NCBI GenBank assembly: GCA_016342325.1
Contig: JAEINR010000007.1
Coordinates: 53,017-117,016 of the forward strand
Source of the DNA: Desulfobacterium sp.
Lineage (GTDB): Bacteria > Desulfobacterota > Desulfobacteria > Desulfobacterales > Desulfobacteraceae
Reading direction: 5' to 3'
Length of the DNA stretch: 64,000 nucleotides
Under the pieces are notes generated by a model, which saw only the letters and a list, made by a program, of their open reading frames with translations, had not been told where the DNA came from and ran no database searches. Positions 28,600-38,306 of this stretch are shown in pieces; the first letter of the stretch is position 1; each line of letters opens with the position of its first letter. A program made the translations under genes and the position numbers.

Positions 28600-30447
28600 C
28601 TATTTTGATCCAAAGGATGCCTCGGGCATCTCCTCTACGCTGGTATCTCCCTCGACAATGGCATCCATTTTTGCAAGGGCCGACGGAAGCAGGGTGTTGA
28701 TGAAGAACTGTGCCGTCCTTATCTGACCGGCATAATAGGCGGCATCCTTGTTGGTGGCCGCCTTTGCAGCCACGGTTTCCCAGTCAAGGCTACCCGCTTT
28801 TTTGGCAAGCTTGGGAGCCGCCACCGATGCCCGCCAGAGAAGCATCCACGCCATGGCCACATCCCCTGTGACCTCAAGAAAAGGATGGGCAAAGGAGTAG
28901 GCGTTCAACACATCCTTGGATTTTGCCCGCTCACCGATCACCTTTGCCGTACTGACAAGGCGGTCAACCGCCTTCTCAACCCGATCGGTAATGGCGGTCA
29001 GCCCGTCGACCTCCCTTGCCCTGACGATCACGGCCCGGATCTCCTCTATAAAATCGGTAAAGAGCTTGCCACCCTTCATGGCAAGCTTTCTTCCCAGCAA
29101 GTCCATGGCCTGGATCCCGTTGGTGCCCTCGTAGATCATATAGATTCTTGAATCCCTCATGAGTTGCTCAACGGGAAACTCCTTGATATACCCGTAGCCG
29201 CCAAAAACCTGTACGCCGTGGCTGCACACCTCAAGGGCGCGATCCGTGACATAGCCCTTGACAAGGGGGGTCAACAGCTCAACCATGTCGGCGTACTTTT
29301 CCCGCTCCCCAGGATCATCCGTGGTGGCGGCGATGTCCGAGCACTTTCCGTTGAAGTAAATCAGGCTTCTCATGCCCTCGACCCAGGCCTTCATATTCAA
29401 CAGCTGGCGCCTCACATCCGGGTGCTCGATGATGGCGCAGTCCTTGGCGTCCGGATCCCTTGACTTGAGAAGATTCCTTCCCTGGACCCTTGTCCTGGCA
29501 TAATCAAGGGCATACATGTAAGAAGCCGTGGAAACGGCAAAGCCCTGGAGCCCGACAAAGGCACGGGCCTCGTTCATCATCTTGAACATGGCGGGCATGC
29601 CCTTGTTCTCCTCTCCAAGCAGGGTACCGATGCTCTCGCCCTTTTCTCCAAGGGAGAGGGTACAGGTGGCATTGCCGTGGATCCCCATCTTCTCTTCAAT
29701 GCCCGTACACACCACGTTATTAAACTTACCCAGGCTGCCGTCCCCATTGACATGGTACTTTGGAACGAGAAAGAGGGAGATGCCCCGGGTTCCCGCAGGC
29801 GCCCCTTCGATCCGGGCAAGCACAGGATGGATGATGTTCTCCGCAAGGTCGTGCTCCCCTGCCGAGATGAATATTTTGGTTCCGGTGATGGAGTAAGTTC
29901 CGTCATCGTTTTTCCTGGCCGTTGACGTCAGCGCTCCCACATCGGAACCCGCCTCGGCCTCGGTGAGAAGCATTGTCCCGCCCCACTCACCGGAAAACAT
30001 CTTTTCCTGGTAGAGCTTTTTCTGCTCATCGGTACCAAACGACTCCACCAGGGTTGCCGCACCGTGGGTCATGCCGCTGTAGAGCATGAACGCCGGGTTG
30101 GCGCCAATGAGATATTCGTTGGCAGCAAGTCCCACAAGCTTGGGCATCCCCTGGCCGCCGACCGCAGGATCGTCGGTCATGGCAAGCCATTCTCCCTCTT
30201 TATATAGTTCCCAGGCCCGGTGAAAGCACTTTGGAACAGTTACCTTTCCGTTATCAAAGATACATCCCTCTTCGTCCCCTGGCTGCTGGGTCGGCAGAAT
30301 CTCCTTGACTGCCAGATTCCTCGCCTCTGAAACAATGAGATCAACCGTCTTTTTATTGAACTCGGCAAAGGTCTCGTGGTCCACCAGCCCAAGCTGTTCA
30401 TGCAGAACAAAATCAATATCTCTCCGATCTGAAATTAGCTGTGCCAT
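28600..30447 (-). CDS. acyl-CoA dehydrogenase (large, C-terminal domain type)
   Basis: LTEAEAGSDVGALTSTARKNDDGTYSITGTKIFISAGEHD; CSHGVQVFGGYGYIKEFPVEQLMRDSRIYMIYEGTNGIQAMDLL. Confidence 0.94.
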   Translation of the reverse strand: MAQLISDRRDIDFVLHEQLGLVDHETFAEFNKKTVDLIVSEARNLAVKEILPTQQPGDEEGCIFDNGKVTVPKCFHRAWELYKEGEWLAMTDDPAVGGQGMPKLVGLAANEYLIGANPAFMLYSGMTHGAATLVESFGTDEQKKLYQEKMFSGEWGGTMLLTEAEAGSDVGALTSTARKNDDGTYSITGTKIFISAGEHDLAENIIHPVLARIEGAPAGTRGISLFLVPKYHVNGDGSLGKFNNVVCTGIEEKMGIHGNATCTLSLGEKGESIGTLLGEENKGMPAMFKMMNEARAFVGLQGFAVSTASYMYALDYARTRVQGRNLLKSRDPDAKDCAIIEHPDVRRQLLNMKAWVEGMRSLIYFNGKCSDIAATTDDPGEREKYADMVELLTPLVKGYVTDRALEVCSHGVQVFGGYGYIKEFPVEQLMRDSRIYMIYEGTNGIQAMDLLGRKLAMKGGKLFTDFIEEIRAVIVRAREVDGLTAITDRVEKAVDRLVSTAKVIGERAKSKDVLNAYSFAHPFLEVTGDVAMAWMLLWRASVAAPKLAKKAGSLDWETVAAKAATNKDAAYYAGQIRTAQFFINTLLPSALAKMDAIVEGDTSVEEMPEASFGSK

Positions 30448-30683
30448 AATCGTAATTTCCCCTTATCCCTATCTATTGAGTTAATGGTTTCATATAGGAC
30501 TCTAATCTTCCTAAGGCAATACAAGATGAAAGTCAACACGGGAGCAGAAGATTTAATCTTTGCCCAGGGGGGCCAAACCGCGCTTTCTCCCTCAAACCCC
30601 CTCCCAGGGCCGATGATGAAAAAATCTGATTGACATCTATTTTTTTTTCTGGTTAGGTCAAAAATTAAGCTCAATATTTAATA

Positions 30684-30727
30684 GCTATTCATTTACACAA
30701 TTGAATGGCTATTCATTGACACACAAT
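30684..30727. promoter_or_regulatory. putative tandem operator, two GCTATTCATT(T/G)ACAC copies 24 bp apart
   Basis: copies at 30684 and 30708 between divergent genes, 20-64 bp upstream of 30748. Confidence 0.45.
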
Positions 30728-30747
30728 CGTTAATTTTAGGAGATCCC

Positions 30748-32463
30748 ATGCTAATCGGACTTGACGTTGGCGGAACCCACACGGATGCAGTTCTCCTGAG
30801 TAAAAAGGGCCTCAAACGAAAAATCAAGGTGTTGACCGACCCATCGGATCTGTTCAACACCGTCCTTTCCGGCCTGGATCTTCTCCTTGACAACATCGAC
30901 CCCCTGGACGTCAAACGCATTGTTCTAAGCACCACCCTTACCACCAATGCTGTTGTTCAACAGCGGATCGATCCCGTTGGAATCATCGTAAGTTCAGGCC
31001 CCGGCATCGACCCCAGGCTATTTCGCACCGGCAATCACTACTTTCCCGTGGCCGGATCCATCGACCACAGGGGCAGGGAAAGAAGTCCTGTAGACCCGGC
31101 CGAGATTCGGACCATAGCCAAGATTCTCAAGAAAGAAGGAATCAAGCACGTGGGAGTCATTGGAAAGTTCTCGCCTAGGAATCCCTGCCACGAGCTTCAG
31201 ATCCAGGCGCTCCTGGCAAAGGATTTCAGCAAAATTTTTCTAGGCCACCACGTCTCCGGCAACCTCAACTTTCCGAGGAGAATTGCCACGGTCCACCTCA
31301 ACACAGCGGTTTACAGCATGCACAAAAAGTTTTTCCATGCCGTGAAGCGCTCCCTTGAGCAGCAGGGAATCAAGGCGCCCATCCAAATTCTAAAGGCGGA
31401 CGGCGGCACCATGAACCTTGAATCCTCCATGGATTTTCCGGGCCAGACCATTCTCTCGGGCCCTGCCGCGAGTGTCATGGGCGCCATCGGCTATGCCCCC
31501 AAGGACCAGGATGTACTGGTGCTGGATATCGGGGGCACCACAACGGATATCGCCATCCTGGTAAAGCAGGCCCCCCTCCTGGAACCCGTGGGCATCGGCA
31601 GGGGGATATACAAAAGCCTGATCCGATCCCTTAAGACCTACTCCAAGGGACTGGGGGGGGACAGCCATGTCAGGGTGGAGAACGGCGCCATCACCATCGG
31701 CCCGGACCGATCCGGACCTGCCATGGCCTTTGGCGGGTTACACCCTACCCCCACCGACGCCATGGTCGTCCTCGGCCTCATGGAGGCCGAAAATAAAGAA
31801 TCCTCCCTTGGGGGCATGGCAGACATTGCAGACAAACTCGGCACGACACCCCTCAAGGCCGCCCAAACTATTTTCCAGACCGCCTGCGCAAGAATCGTTG
31901 AGGAGGCGATCAAGATAGTGGACCGTATCAACCGGAAACCCGTCTATACCGTCCATGAGTTTCTGGAGGGATATCGCATCCAGCCCCGGAAAATTCTTCT
32001 CCTGGGAGGACCGGCCCCCTATTTTGCCAATGAAATAGAGCGCCAGTCCGGCATTGAAACCCAGGCGGTTCCGGCATGCTCGGTGGCCAACGCCATTGGC
32101 GCCGCCCTTGCCCGGACCACCTGTGAAGTATCCCTCCTGGCAGATACGGAACTTGGCATTGTTGCGGCACCGGAAGAGGATTTCAAGGAACCCATCTCAA
32201 AGAGCTATACTGAGGAGGATGTAATCGAACGCGCCTACGCCCTGCTCAGCGAGAAAGCCCTGAAATCGGGTTCATCCCCGGACGATCTCGAGGTGGAGGT
32301 GATCGAATTCCAAAAATTCAATATCGTCCGTAAGTTTTCAACCCAGGGGAAAATATTCAGGGCCAAACTCCAGGTAAAGCCCGGTCTTATCAAGGGCTAT
32401 GACCAGGTCTACACCCAACTGAACAAAAACAATGATGGTACACCATCGGGGGCAGAATGCTGA
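30748..32463 (+). CDS. hydantoinase/oxoprolinase family protein
   Basis: MLIGLDVGGTHTDAVLLS...LSTTLTTNAVVQQRIDPVGIIVSSGPG...VLDIGGTTTDIAIL. Confidence 0.88.
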   Translation: MLIGLDVGGTHTDAVLLSKKGLKRKIKVLTDPSDLFNTVLSGLDLLLDNIDPLDVKRIVLSTTLTTNAVVQQRIDPVGIIVSSGPGIDPRLFRTGNHYFPVAGSIDHRGRERSPVDPAEIRTIAKILKKEGIKHVGVIGKFSPRNPCHELQIQALLAKDFSKIFLGHHVSGNLNFPRRIATVHLNTAVYSMHKKFFHAVKRSLEQQGIKAPIQILKADGGTMNLESSMDFPGQTILSGPAASVMGAIGYAPKDQDVLVLDIGGTTTDIAILVKQAPLLEPVGIGRGIYKSLIRSLKTYSKGLGGDSHVRVENGAITIGPDRSGPAMAFGGLHPTPTDAMVVLGLMEAENKESSLGGMADIADKLGTTPLKAAQTIFQTACARIVEEAIKIVDRINRKPVYTVHEFLEGYRIQPRKILLLGGPAPYFANEIERQSGIETQAVPACSVANAIGAALARTTCEVSLLADTELGIVAAPEEDFKEPISKSYTEEDVIERAYALLSEKALKSGSSPDDLEVEVIEFQKFNIVRKFSTQGKIFRAKLQVKPGLIKGYDQVYTQLNKNNDGTPSGAEC

Positions 32464-33773
32464 AAGCGTCAAAAAAAACAGGCCTTGTCTTTTTTCCGGC
32501 ATTTGACTGGGCCATAGACCCGACCCATCCGGAACGGGAAGAGCGTCTCCTCTACACCCAGGACCAGGTCATGGAAGAGGGGATCTTCGACATCAACGGT
32601 ATCGAAGAGTACAAGCCCGACCTGGTCACGGCCGAAGATATCCAGCGGGTTCACTTCTGCGTTCCGGACGAGGCCGCCATCACCACCCAGTCCCACCTCA
32701 TCAGTGCCGGCGGAGCCAAGGCCATTGCCAGGGCCGTGATGGAAAAAGAGATCCAGCGGGGATTTGCCCTGATCCGTCCACCGGGCCACCACGCCATGCG
32801 GGTCGCCCATGGCGGCAGGGGGTTCTGCCACATCAACATGGAAGCGATCATGGTGGAATACCTGAGGCAGGAGCACGGGGTCAAAAGGGTGGCCATTGTG
32901 GATACGGACTGCCACCACGGGGACGGCACCAACGACATCTACTGGCACGATCCCGACACCCTGTTCATCAGCCTGCACCAGGACGGACGGACCCTTTATC
33001 CGGGAACCGGTTTCACCCATGAGCTGGGAGGCCCCAATGCAAAAGGCACCAACCTCAACATCCCCCTCCCCCCCGGCACCTCCACCGAAGGGTACCTATA
33101 TGTGATCAACAACACGGTGCTGCCCATCCTCGAAGAGTTCAAGCCCGACCTCATCATCAACTCGGCCGGACAGGACAACCACTACACCGACCCCTTGACA
33201 AACATGAAGTTTTCCGCCCAGGGCTATGCCGAGATGACCCGGCTCCTGAAGCCGGACATTGCGGTTCTCGAGGGGGGGTATGCCATTGAGGGCGCCCTGC
33301 CCTATGTCAACCTCGGTATCATCCTGGCGTTGGCTGACATGGACTTCTCGTCCGTGGTTGAACCCGATTACGACCCCGTACGCCTTGAACAGACCTCCCA
33401 TGTAACCGACAAGATCAAGCGCACCTCGGATGTCATCAACCGGTACTGGAGCCAGCGCAAGGAGCTCAGGGCCAAGGCCGGCACCCACGGGGAGATCCAG
33501 CAGAGAAACCGGGAGATCTTCTACGACACCGACAACATCTTTGAGCGGCAAAAAGAGAAAATCCGAATATGCAGGGATTGCGGCGGTGCCTTTGAAATCG
33601 ACTCCCAGGCCTCCACGGGCAACCATGTTCTCTGTGTCCACATCCCGTTAAACGCCTGCCAGGACTGCATCGATGCCGGGCACGCCATGTTCAGAAACGC
33701 CGACATGGACCGTTACAACCGAGCCTTTCTCCAGGACCAAACCCAGGACCACTACACCATCAAACAGAGCTGA
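32457..33773 (+). CDS. histone deacetylase/AcuC family protein with C-terminal Cys-rich extension
   Basis: RPPGHHAMRVAHGGRGFCHINMEAI...VDTDCHHGDGTNDIYW...DPDTLFISLHQDGRTLYPGTG; tail ICRDCGGAFE..CVHIPLNACQDCIDAGH. Confidence 0.9.
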   Translation: MLKASKKTGLVFFPAFDWAIDPTHPEREERLLYTQDQVMEEGIFDINGIEEYKPDLVTAEDIQRVHFCVPDEAAITTQSHLISAGGAKAIARAVMEKEIQRGFALIRPPGHHAMRVAHGGRGFCHINMEAIMVEYLRQEHGVKRVAIVDTDCHHGDGTNDIYWHDPDTLFISLHQDGRTLYPGTGFTHELGGPNAKGTNLNIPLPPGTSTEGYLYVINNTVLPILEEFKPDLIINSAGQDNHYTDPLTNMKFSAQGYAEMTRLLKPDIAVLEGGYAIEGALPYVNLGIILALADMDFSSVVEPDYDPVRLEQTSHVTDKIKRTSDVINRYWSQRKELRAKAGTHGEIQQRNREIFYDTDNIFERQKEKIRICRDCGGAFEIDSQASTGNHVLCVHIPLNACQDCIDAGHAMFRNADMDRYNRAFLQDQTQDHYTIKQS

Positions 33774-33789
33774 GACCTTTTGCTTTCCC

Positions 33790-34695
33790 ATGAAAAACCC
33801 TAAAGACCAACTTACCGAACGGGCCCGGGTCATCCAGGCCCTTCGCAGCTTTTTCATTCAAGACAACTATCTTGAGGTAGAAACCCCCATACGGATACCC
33901 GCCCCGGCACCCGAGGCCCACATCGACTCGTTTGAGTCGGAAGCATGGTTTCTCCAATCCTCCCCGGAGCTTGCCATGAAACGCCTTATGACCAGGGGCC
34001 ATGACCGGATTTTCCAGATCTGCAAATGCTTTCGAAAGGAGGAACGGGGGGACCGCCACCTGACGGAACTCACCATGCTGGAGTGGTATACTGCCGGCCA
34101 CACCTACCGCAACCTCATGGAACAATGCGCCCTCCTGGTCCGTCACGTGGCCAAAGAAACCGGTTCCGGAAATAGCTTAACCTACATGGGGGAGACCATC
34201 GACCTTTGTTCTCCATGGCAAATACTCACTGTAGGGGAGGCCTTTGCCCGATATACCGACACCACCCTTGAAAAGGCTGTTTCCGACCAGAGCTTTGACG
34301 AGCGCATGGCCTTTGAGATCGAGCCCAGCCTTGGCCGGGGGAAACCCACCTGCATCATGGACTATCCGGCGTCCATGGCAGCACTTTCACGGCTGAAACC
34401 CGAAGATCCGCGCTTTTCAGAGCGGTTTGAGTTCTACATCGCAGGCATGGAGCTTGCCAACGGCTTTTCCGAGCTGAACGACCCGGTGGAACAGAGAAAA
34501 CGGTTTGAAGCTGAGGCTGAAATCCGCGCAAGGAAAGGAAAACCCACCACGCCCATGCCCGAACCCTTTCTCAGGGATCTTGGCTCCATGCCGAATACAG
34601 CAGGGATCGCCCTTGGGGTGGACAGGCTCGTCATGCTCTTCACCGACTCCCCCTCCATTGACGATGTTGTTGCCTTTACCCCGGAAGCGTTGTAA
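33790..34695 (+). CDS. epmA: elongation factor P--(R)-beta-lysine ligase (EpmA/GenX/PoxA)
   Basis: class II LysRS-like: SPELAMKRLMTRGHDRIFQICKCFRKEERG..LTELTMLEWY; GIALGVDRLVMLF. Confidence 0.9.
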   Translation: MKNPKDQLTERARVIQALRSFFIQDNYLEVETPIRIPAPAPEAHIDSFESEAWFLQSSPELAMKRLMTRGHDRIFQICKCFRKEERGDRHLTELTMLEWYTAGHTYRNLMEQCALLVRHVAKETGSGNSLTYMGETIDLCSPWQILTVGEAFARYTDTTLEKAVSDQSFDERMAFEIEPSLGRGKPTCIMDYPASMAALSRLKPEDPRFSERFEFYIAGMELANGFSELNDPVEQRKRFEAEAEIRARKGKPTTPMPEPFLRDLGSMPNTAGIALGVDRLVMLFTDSPSIDDVVAFTPEAL

Positions 34696-34726
34696 AAAGA
34701 AATAAACAAAACCATAAGGAAAATTA

Positions 34727-35455
34727 ATGATAAAAATAGAAAACCTGCATAAAAATTTTGGAGCCATTGAGGTGTTGAAGGGCGTAGATCTTGAGATTCA
34801 CCAGGGGGAGGTCGTGGTCATCATCGGGCCCAGCGGATCCGGAAAAAGCACTCTGTTACGCTGCATCAACAAGCTTGAAACAATCACCTCGGGAAAAATC
34901 ACGGTGGACAACTATGACCTCTACGATGCCGCCACCGACATCAACATGATCCGCACCGAAGCGGGCATGGTGTTTCAGCAGTTCAACCTGTTTCCCCACA
35001 TGACGGTGCTGAAGAATATCACCCTGGGACCCGTGAAGGTGAGAAACATGAGCCAGGCCGATGCCGACAGCCTCGGACTGAAGCTGCTGGACAAGGTGGG
35101 GCTGAAGGACCGGGCAAACAACTATCCGGATCAGCTCTCAGGCGGCCAGAAGCAGCGGGTGGCCATCGCCCGTTCCCTGGCCCTGCAACCAAAGGTGATG
35201 CTCTTTGACGAACCCACCAGTGCCCTTGATCCGGAACTGATCGGCGAGGTGTTGGATGTGATGAAACAGCTTGTAAAGGACGGCATGACCATGGTGGTCG
35301 TGACCCATGAGATGGGCTTTGCAAAGGAGGTGGCCGACAGGGTGATTTTCATCGACGAGGGAAAGATAATGGAGGATAACAATCCTGAAGCATTTTTCTC
35401 CAATCCGAAAAACGAACGGCTCAAGGATTTCATCGGCAAGGTGATCGGCCACTGA
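34727..35455 (+). CDS. polar amino acid ABC transporter ATP-binding protein (GlnQ-like), solitary
   Basis: [65 protein letters not shown]. Confidence 0.93.
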   Translation: MIKIENLHKNFGAIEVLKGVDLEIHQGEVVVIIGPSGSGKSTLLRCINKLETITSGKITVDNYDLYDAATDINMIRTEAGMVFQQFNLFPHMTVLKNITLGPVKVRNMSQADADSLGLKLLDKVGLKDRANNYPDQLSGGQKQRVAIARSLALQPKVMLFDEPTSALDPELIGEVLDVMKQLVKDGMTMVVVTHEMGFAKEVADRVIFIDEGKIMEDNNPEAFFSNPKNERLKDFIGKVIGH

Positions 35456-35476
35456 TTATCCGGCACATACCCTCTT

Positions 35477-35554
35477 AACCTGGACAAGCCAGGGCCAAAG
35501 AGGGTCTCTAATTCCCTTGCCGAAACTACACGAAGACCAGGGAGAAAAACCTAG
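35477..35554 (+). repeat. dispersed ~78-bp repeat, copy R2
   Basis: ACCTGGACAAGCCAGGGCCAAAGAGGGTCTCTAATTCCCTTGCCGAAACTACACGAAGACCAGGGAGAAAAACCTA. Confidence 0.75.
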
Positions 35555-35964
35555 GTGCTCTGGCGGTCAATATCAGGACTGTCGCAGGAGGGGCATCCCT
35601 TGGGCCGTCCGGTTCCCGGAGCCTCTGACCACTTGTGGCCGCAAGCGCCACAGCCGAACAATCGCTCGGTGATGACCATCTCGTAGTGACCACCCTGGAC
35701 ACTGATCGCCTTTCCGTTGATGATGGCGTCCGCCACTGTCTTTCTGGCGTTTCTTAATATTCTTCCAAAGGTGGCCCTGGACACGCCCATCTCCTGGCCG
35801 CCCTGCTCATGGGAGAGCCCTTCAAGATCGGCCAGACGTATGGCCTCCCGTTCGTCCACGGTGAGGCACACCTCCAACAGGTCAAACATGGGAATGCCCC
35901 TTGGCTTGAAATAACTGACTTCAGGTTTATATCCCACTCGTCTGCTTATTAACGGTCTGACCAT
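35551..35964 (-). CDS. DUF134 family putative DNA-binding protein with C-terminal zinc ribbon
   Basis: FDLLEVCLTVDEREAIRLADLEGLSHEQGGQEMGVSRATFGRILRNARKTVADAI; CGACGHKW...CPSCDS. Confidence 0.85.
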   Translation of the reverse strand: MVRPLISRRVGYKPEVSYFKPRGIPMFDLLEVCLTVDEREAIRLADLEGLSHEQGGQEMGVSRATFGRILRNARKTVADAIINGKAISVQGGHYEMVITERLFGCGACGHKWSEAPGTGRPKGCPSCDSPDIDRQST

Positions 35965-36005
35965 TTCAACTTTCCAACTATTTTTTAAAGATTATTCCTA
36001 GGCAA

Positions 36006-36047
36006 AAGAGGGGATTCCCTTGTTAATAAGAAAACCCCCTCCCTTTT
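36006..36047 (-). terminator. probable rho-independent terminator downstream of sat
   Basis: reverse-strand GAGGGG...CCCCTC stem followed by TTTT. Confidence 0.5.
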
Positions 36048-36086
36048 TACCTATCGCTAACTAAAGAATTCTGATGTAAAACCGTC

Positions 36087-37364
36087 TTACATCTTGCTTC
36101 CTTCAGCATGGCTCTGGAGCTTAACTTCAACTTTTTCAGTCAGGCTTGCATAGTACTCGCGGAGGATAACGAGAACTTCCTCACGACCAAAGTGATCAAC
36201 CACTTCCTCACCATGGGAGAGGGCGTGACGGAGCTTTGTACCGGAAAGGATGACCCTGTCGTCCTTGCCGTGGGGGCAAGTTCTCATGGAAGCCATACCG
36301 TCGCACTTTTTGCAGTAGAAGGTCCAGTCGATCTTAAGAGCCTCACAGAGAAGTGCCTTTCCAGCCTCTTCGGGGGTCGGGATAATCTCAAAGATCTCCT
36401 GGGCCTCGAAGAGTGTATAGAAATCACCAACGCCTGCATGGTCACGGCCGATGATCATCTTGTTGACGCCGTAGTTCTGACGGAAGGTTGCGTGGAGCAG
36501 GGCCTCACGGGGACCGGCATAACGCATGTCAAGGGGATATCCACCGTTAACGACATGCTCGGGAACAAAGTAATCCTTGATCAGCCTGTCGATACATTTT
36601 ACACGAACGTCTGCAGGGATATCACCGGGTTTGAGGCTACCGATGAGAGAATGGATGAGAACGCCGTCACATACGTCAAGGGCGATCTTGCAGAGATGCT
36701 CGTGGGAACGATGCATGGGGTTACGGAGCTGCATGGAAGCAACGTTTGCCCAGCCTTTCTCGTCAAAGATTGCGCGGGTCTCTTTGGGAGTAAGGTAAAC
36801 ACCCTTGAACTTCTCGGGGAACTCACCCTCGGAAAGAACTTTTACAGGACCTGAAAGGCAGATCTCTTTTCTGGCCATTACAGCCTGAACGCCCGGGTGA
36901 TCTTCCATGGCAATCTTCCAGAAGTCAGCGTCAGCAGACTCTTCGCCCTGACCCTTATAAACCTTCTCACACTCCCATTTTTTATCATCTTCGGTCATCT
37001 CGAACTTCTCAGCGATCTTCATGGTAGCAAAGATCTCGCCGTTTCTCTCGAGTGTGATCTCGTCGCCTACGTTGATCTCGGCAGCTTCATCTTTTGATGC
37101 GTCAAGCATTACGGGTACTGGCCAGAATGTACCGTCTGCAAGAAGGAAGTCAGCACAAACGCCTTTCCAGTCAGCCTTTGTCATGAAACCATTAAGAGGG
37201 CTGAATCCACCGATACCGAGCATGATGAGGTCACCCTTTACCTGGGAGCTGATCTCAACTTTTTTAAGCCCTGCTGCTTTTTTCTGCTCTGCCTCAAGTT
37301 CTGCGCCTTCGAGCTTGCAACAAACGAGTCCTTTTCCGCCATGGGGGGCAACTAATTTAGACAT
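36087..37364 (-). CDS. sat: sulfate adenylyltransferase (ATP sulfurylase)
   Basis: [19 protein letters not shown]...[18 protein letters not shown]...[13 protein letters not shown]. Confidence 0.97.
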   Translation of the reverse strand: MSKLVAPHGGKGLVCCKLEGAELEAEQKKAAGLKKVEISSQVKGDLIMLGIGGFSPLNGFMTKADWKGVCADFLLADGTFWPVPVMLDASKDEAAEINVGDEITLERNGEIFATMKIAEKFEMTEDDKKWECEKVYKGQGEESADADFWKIAMEDHPGVQAVMARKEICLSGPVKVLSEGEFPEKFKGVYLTPKETRAIFDEKGWANVASMQLRNPMHRSHEHLCKIALDVCDGVLIHSLIGSLKPGDIPADVRVKCIDRLIKDYFVPEHVVNGGYPLDMRYAGPREALLHATFRQNYGVNKMIIGRDHAGVGDFYTLFEAQEIFEIIPTPEEAGKALLCEALKIDWTFYCKKCDGMASMRTCPHGKDDRVILSGTKLRHALSHGEEVVDHFGREEVLVILREYYASLTEKVEVKLQSHAEGSKM

Positions 37365-37397
37365 ATAACGTGTTCTCCTTGTTTAATATTAACCACA

Positions 37398-37421
37398 ATA
37401 AATGTTTTACCAAACATTTAT
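37398..37421. promoter_or_regulatory. putative palindromic operator upstream of sat (site 1)
   Basis: ATAAATGTTT-TACC-AAACATTTAT perfect 10-bp inverted repeat. Confidence 0.6.
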
Positions 37422-37459
37422 ACAAATTCGACCAACGGTCTGACTACAACGTATAAAAC

Positions 37460-37485
37460 AATAAATGTTTCTACGAACATTTATT
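37460..37485. promoter_or_regulatory. putative palindromic operator upstream of sat (site 2)
   Basis: AATAAATGTT-TCTACG-AACATTTATT perfect 10-bp inverted repeat, centre 63 bp from site 1. Confidence 0.6.
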
Positions 37486-37628
37486 CAATTCCATCAAAAA
37501 TTCTTATTTCAATTAATAGTGATTGGATTTTTTGTCAAGGATAATTATTGTTTTATAGCTTCTCGTACATGAATATAACCGATTTCTTGACAGGCAAATA
37601 AGGTCGGCATTAATTCAAGTGTAAAAGT

Positions 37629-38249
37629 CTATAAGTTAAGCAGAACCCCGACCTGGGCCATGGCATTGAAATGATAATCTGCTGTTAACGAAGGGTTTTT
37701 AAACGAAACAAATGGGGCCCCGACCCCTGATGCCGCCATTTCGTCAAATTCGGAATCCCCGATAAAAAGAAGCTCTTTGGCCTGCAGATTAAATTGATCC
37801 ATAATCTTAAGGAGCTGATCCGGCGATGGTTTCGGTTTTTCCACATCCGCCGCCGTCACCACTGCATCAAAACTGTCCTCAAGGTCGAAGGCCTTTAGCA
37901 CCGCATCCATGGTATTGGTTCGGTTTGTGGCAACGGCCCGGATGTATCCCCTGGTCTTCAGCGCCTCCAGCAAGATTTTCAACCCCGGCTCCATAACCAT
38001 GTGACGGATGAAATCTTTGTATTTCAGACCTTTCATATACGCATACACATCGTCAAAGCCGTTCTTTTCCGGAAAAAGGTATTCAATGGCATCCTTGATC
38101 GAAAACATGTGCACCTTGACAAACTGCTCATCGGTCAGGGCAAGCTTATTAAAATGGGCAAGGAGTTGGTTGTAGTAGAGCCTGTTCACCTCTGCCGTGT
38201 CAAACATCACACCGTCGCAGTCAAAGACCACGGCCTTTATTCTGTCCAT
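37629..38249 (-). CDS. HAD-family hydrolase (phosphoglycolate phosphatase-like)
   Basis: IKAVVFDCDGVMFDTAEVN...AVATNRTNTMDAVL..KPKPSPDQLL..LFIGDSEFDEMAA. Confidence 0.9.
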   Translation of the reverse strand: MDRIKAVVFDCDGVMFDTAEVNRLYYNQLLAHFNKLALTDEQFVKVHMFSIKDAIEYLFPEKNGFDDVYAYMKGLKYKDFIRHMVMEPGLKILLEALKTRGYIRAVATNRTNTMDAVLKAFDLEDSFDAVVTAADVEKPKPSPDQLLKIMDQFNLQAKELLFIGDSEFDEMAASGVGAPFVSFKNPSLTADYHFNAMAQVGVLLNL

Positions 38250-38306
38250 ATCCCACTCTGTTCCATCTGATTTTTGTTTAAATACAACACAACTCTGTCC
38301 TGTCCC

